Source: an uncultured Draconibacterium sp.
GTDB lineage: Bacteria > Bacteroidota > Bacteroidia > Bacteroidales > Prolixibacteraceae
Length of the DNA: 64,000 nt
Reading direction: 5' to 3'
Assembly (NCBI RefSeq): GCF_963676815.1
Contig: NZ_OY781365.1
Coordinates: 496,001-560,000 of the forward strand
Shown here: positions 62,493-64,000 of the stretch, piece by piece
Numbering within the stretch: the first letter of the stretch is position 1
Layout: every line of letters starts with the position of its first letter
Notes under the pieces: generated by a model
What the model saw: only the letters and a program-made list of their open reading frames with translations
Told to the model about the DNA's origin: nothing
Database searches by the model: none
Program-made: the position numbers and the translations under genes

Positions 62493-62999
62493 CTATTCAT
62501 TTTCATTTTCTATTTGTTTCCACTTATCTTTAATATTCTTTTCTCCGTCAAAATAGTTTACCTGAGAGTCTTTATTAAAAATCTCAAAAGATGGGGCTAA
62601 CAAAATTTTATCCGAATCAGGATATTCAGCTACATCATATCCAATATAAGTCCTTATATCCAAGTAAACACAAGTCAATTTGGTATGATTGTATAATTGA
62701 TGCGCTCCAGTTTCCCCCTTTTCAAAAAATATCAAATCTCCGCTATTTACAATCTCTAATCCATCAGGAGTTCTCAATGTTGCGGAGCCAGAAATAATCA
62801 TAAAAAGTTCCTCTGCGAATCTATGAAAATGGTAAGGAGCCGAATATTGGTCAGGATTTAATTGTCTTAAATCAAAGTTTAGGTTTTCAGGATTTAGTTC
62901 CTTTTTCATTCTCGATACATCTGTGAAAATTCTATAACTATCAATCTTATTAGGACTTTCTTGAAAATCTCTCTGGTCAGATTTTAATATTGTTGCCAT
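62493..62999 (-). CDS. Cupin domain protein
   Basis: 168 residues. APYHFHRFAEELFMIISGSA carries the first cupin motif (H-x-H ... E), then GDLIFFEKGETGAHQLYNHT the second with the last His. A single-domain beta barrel, probably metal-binding; substrate unknown. It has the position of a one-gene cassette between inverted repeats, unlike neighbouring core genes. Confidence 0.85.
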   Translation of the reverse strand: MATILKSDQRDFQESPNKIDSYRIFTDVSRMKKELNPENLNFDLRQLNPDQYSAPYHFHRFAEELFMIISGSATLRTPDGLEIVNSGDLIFFEKGETGAHQLYNHTKLTCVYLDIRTYIGYDVAEYPDSDKILLAPSFEIFNKDSQVNYFDGEKNIKDKWKQIENENE

Positions 63000-63063
63000 A
63001 ATTCAATATTTTTTTGTTGAAATTATTTCATTCCTCAAATTGTTTTGTTGGTCAACCACTTGC

Positions 63064-63297
63064 CGCTAACGGGAGTTTGCGTAACAACTCTATTTTCTAT
63101 TCTTTTTCTTAATGTAAGTATCTGAATCACAGTATTTATATTTTTCATTAAATAGGTAATTGCGCAGCCTTACGGTTTGGCTATGTGGAGTGCGGGACTT
63201 CTAACAGAAATCCTGTCAGACCCGCAGGAGAGTGAACAGAAGGTCTGACTTGTCAGACCGCTAAAACCCCCGCCTGCCATATTACAATTTGTTAGCA
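63064..63297. repeat. Large cassette-site-like palindrome (234 bp)
   Basis: Begins CGCTAAC and ends GTTAGCA, with imperfect internal pairing (TATGTGGAGTGCGGG against CCCCGCCTGCCATA) and nested hairpins GGTCTGAC/GTCAGACC (63242-63259) and TCCTG/CAGGA. Resembles an oversized integron attC (inverted R'' and R' ends). Confidence 0.5.
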
Positions 63298-63308
63298 TAC
63301 GTTTTTTA

Positions 63309-63662
63309 TTAGTCTTGTTTAAAATCAATGATGTATATATTCCTATAATTATAAGAAGGATATAGTGTTATACATGCTCTTAATTCGTTGTCTTCAGCTT
63401 TTCGCAATTTAACCAACACCGTTTGATTAACTTTGAATGTGTCTTTATCTAAATTTACTGTTTGATAGTAGTTGTTTTCGCTTATTCCAATTTCTTGTTT
63501 CACTATTCGTGAATCATCTGGGAATCTTAAAATGCAAGTAGAACAATTCATGTCGAAGCCAACTATTTCACCAACGAAATACCTATCGAGTGTATCTTCA
63601 TCGTTTTTGTCACAACCGAATGCAAACAAAATAATTAAAAGTAATCCAATACATCTTTTCAT
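63309..63662 (-). CDS. Small lipoprotein, hypothetical
   Basis: 117 residues. Signal peptide MKRCIGLLLIILFAFG ends at a lipobox Cys followed by Asp (FGCDKNDED). The remainder is a small beta-rich domain (EIVGFDMNCSTCILRFPDDS) with two Cys. Secreted and membrane-anchored; function unknown. It lies between GTTAGCAT (63291) and GCTAACGG (63753), like a cassette. Confidence 0.78.
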   Translation of the reverse strand: MKRCIGLLLIILFAFGCDKNDEDTLDRYFVGEIVGFDMNCSTCILRFPDDSRIVKQEIGISENNYYQTVNLDKDTFKVNQTVLVKLRKAEDNELRACITLYPSYNYRNIYIIDFKQD

Positions 63663-63752
63663 AATTTTTAGTTTCTAATTAGATGATTTATTTGCTGTTA
63701 AGGTTGCGTTTTATAGTCTCATACAATTGATATGACATCATTTAAAATGTTT

Positions 63753-63877
63753 GCTAACGGTTGGTAAATGTTGCGGGGCGGATTTCGAAGAGCGTTCCTG
63801 TCCGAAGGACACAGAACTGTGAAACGAGAATCCGCAGTTGGCGTACCACTGAACCCTGCTATGCAATATGCACTTAA
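63753..63877. repeat. Second cassette-site-like palindrome
   Basis: Begins GCTAACGGTTGG; inner arms GCGGATTTCG and CGAGAATCCGC (63827-63837) surround the hairpin TGTCC/GGACA (63799-63811). Its right end touches the stop codon of the next gene. No complete GTTAG end is seen, so it is only half like the 63064 site. Confidence 0.45.
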
Positions 63878-64000
63878 TTATGGCATGAGGTTTATTTTTT
63901 CAATTATTTCATTTTCATTTAATTCTATTGCTTTTAGTTTTCCTCTTTTTGATGCTGATTGCTCATGAGGATAAATATCAATCATAAGTACAAAAATGGT
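63878..64000 (-). CDS. Hypothetical protein, C-terminal part (runs off the window)
   Basis: Forty codons from the window edge to a stop at 63878, reading VLMIDIYPHEQSASKRGKLK then ENEIIEKINLMP. The start lies beyond the window, unless the ATG at 63985 is used. Not recognised. Same strand as the cupin and lipoprotein genes. Confidence 0.55.
   Translation of the reverse strand, partial: TIFVLMIDIYPHEQSASKRGKLKAIELNENEIIEKINLMP

Noticed and set aside
1..64000. CRISPR array or rRNA operon
   Set aside because: No regularly spaced repeats of CRISPR type and no rRNA-like sequence were seen in the window.

Overview
The window reads as a Bacteroidota chromosome, probably a marine Bacteroidales/Marinilabiliales-type organism. 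This is inferred from protein style (compact menaquinone operon, NfeD protease, ECF sigma factor with a membrane partner, Bacteroidetes-type integrase) and from promoters of the Bacteroidota form: -7 boxes TAnnTTTG stand before all three tRNA genes, and one has a TTG 18 bases further upstream. No species-level marker was identified.

Bases 1-44,574 are ordinary core genome. They hold a truncated sugar/H+ symporter; an iron-type superoxide dismutase followed by a 57-residue winged-helix protein; a polyprenyl-phosphate glycosyltransferase divergent from a large GT-C/TPR protein; a manganese-type superoxide dismutase; a MATE pump; an SGNH hydrolase lipoprotein; a seven-gene menaquinone operon (menI-F-D-B-A-C-E, 9.8-16.9 kb); an ECF sigma operon; ZIP and CPA transporters; a flavodiiron protein; MltG; a GH2 beta-galactosidase; PurT; a dienelactone hydrolase; a GNAT enzyme; PiT; NfeD; PurB; an MsbA-like exporter; a LutA-like protein; tRNA-Trp, tRNA-Ser, HU, TrmH; and an LptF/G plus two-glycosyltransferase operon.

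At 44,575 a tRNA-Met (CAT) gene carries an integrated element. A 45-bp direct repeat of the tRNA 3' part (44,605-44,649 and 60,310-60,354) bounds 15.7 kb that encode a tyrosine recombinase, an excisionase-like protein, a DnaB helicase with a probable loader, a small terminase subunit, a gp10-like tail protein, a 1,051-residue tape measure protein, an XRE repressor, a tandem Cys-motif protein and HicBA. I found no large terminase, portal, capsid, tail tube, baseplate or lysis gene, while nearly all frames present are intact and tightly packed. It therefore looks like a phage satellite (PICI-like) or a cleanly deleted prophage rather than a complete phage. Three copies of a paired GAATACAT motif, near both ends and beside the xis-like gene, look like integrase arm sites.

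Downstream of attR (60.36-64 kb) is a mosaic accessory zone: broken small genes, an IS3-family element with a -1 frameshift signal that splits an older gene, and small genes all on the minus strand (cupin, lipoprotein, another running off the end). These are separated by long imperfect palindromes bounded by GCTAAC/GTTAGC, which resemble integron cassette sites, with no integron integrase in view.
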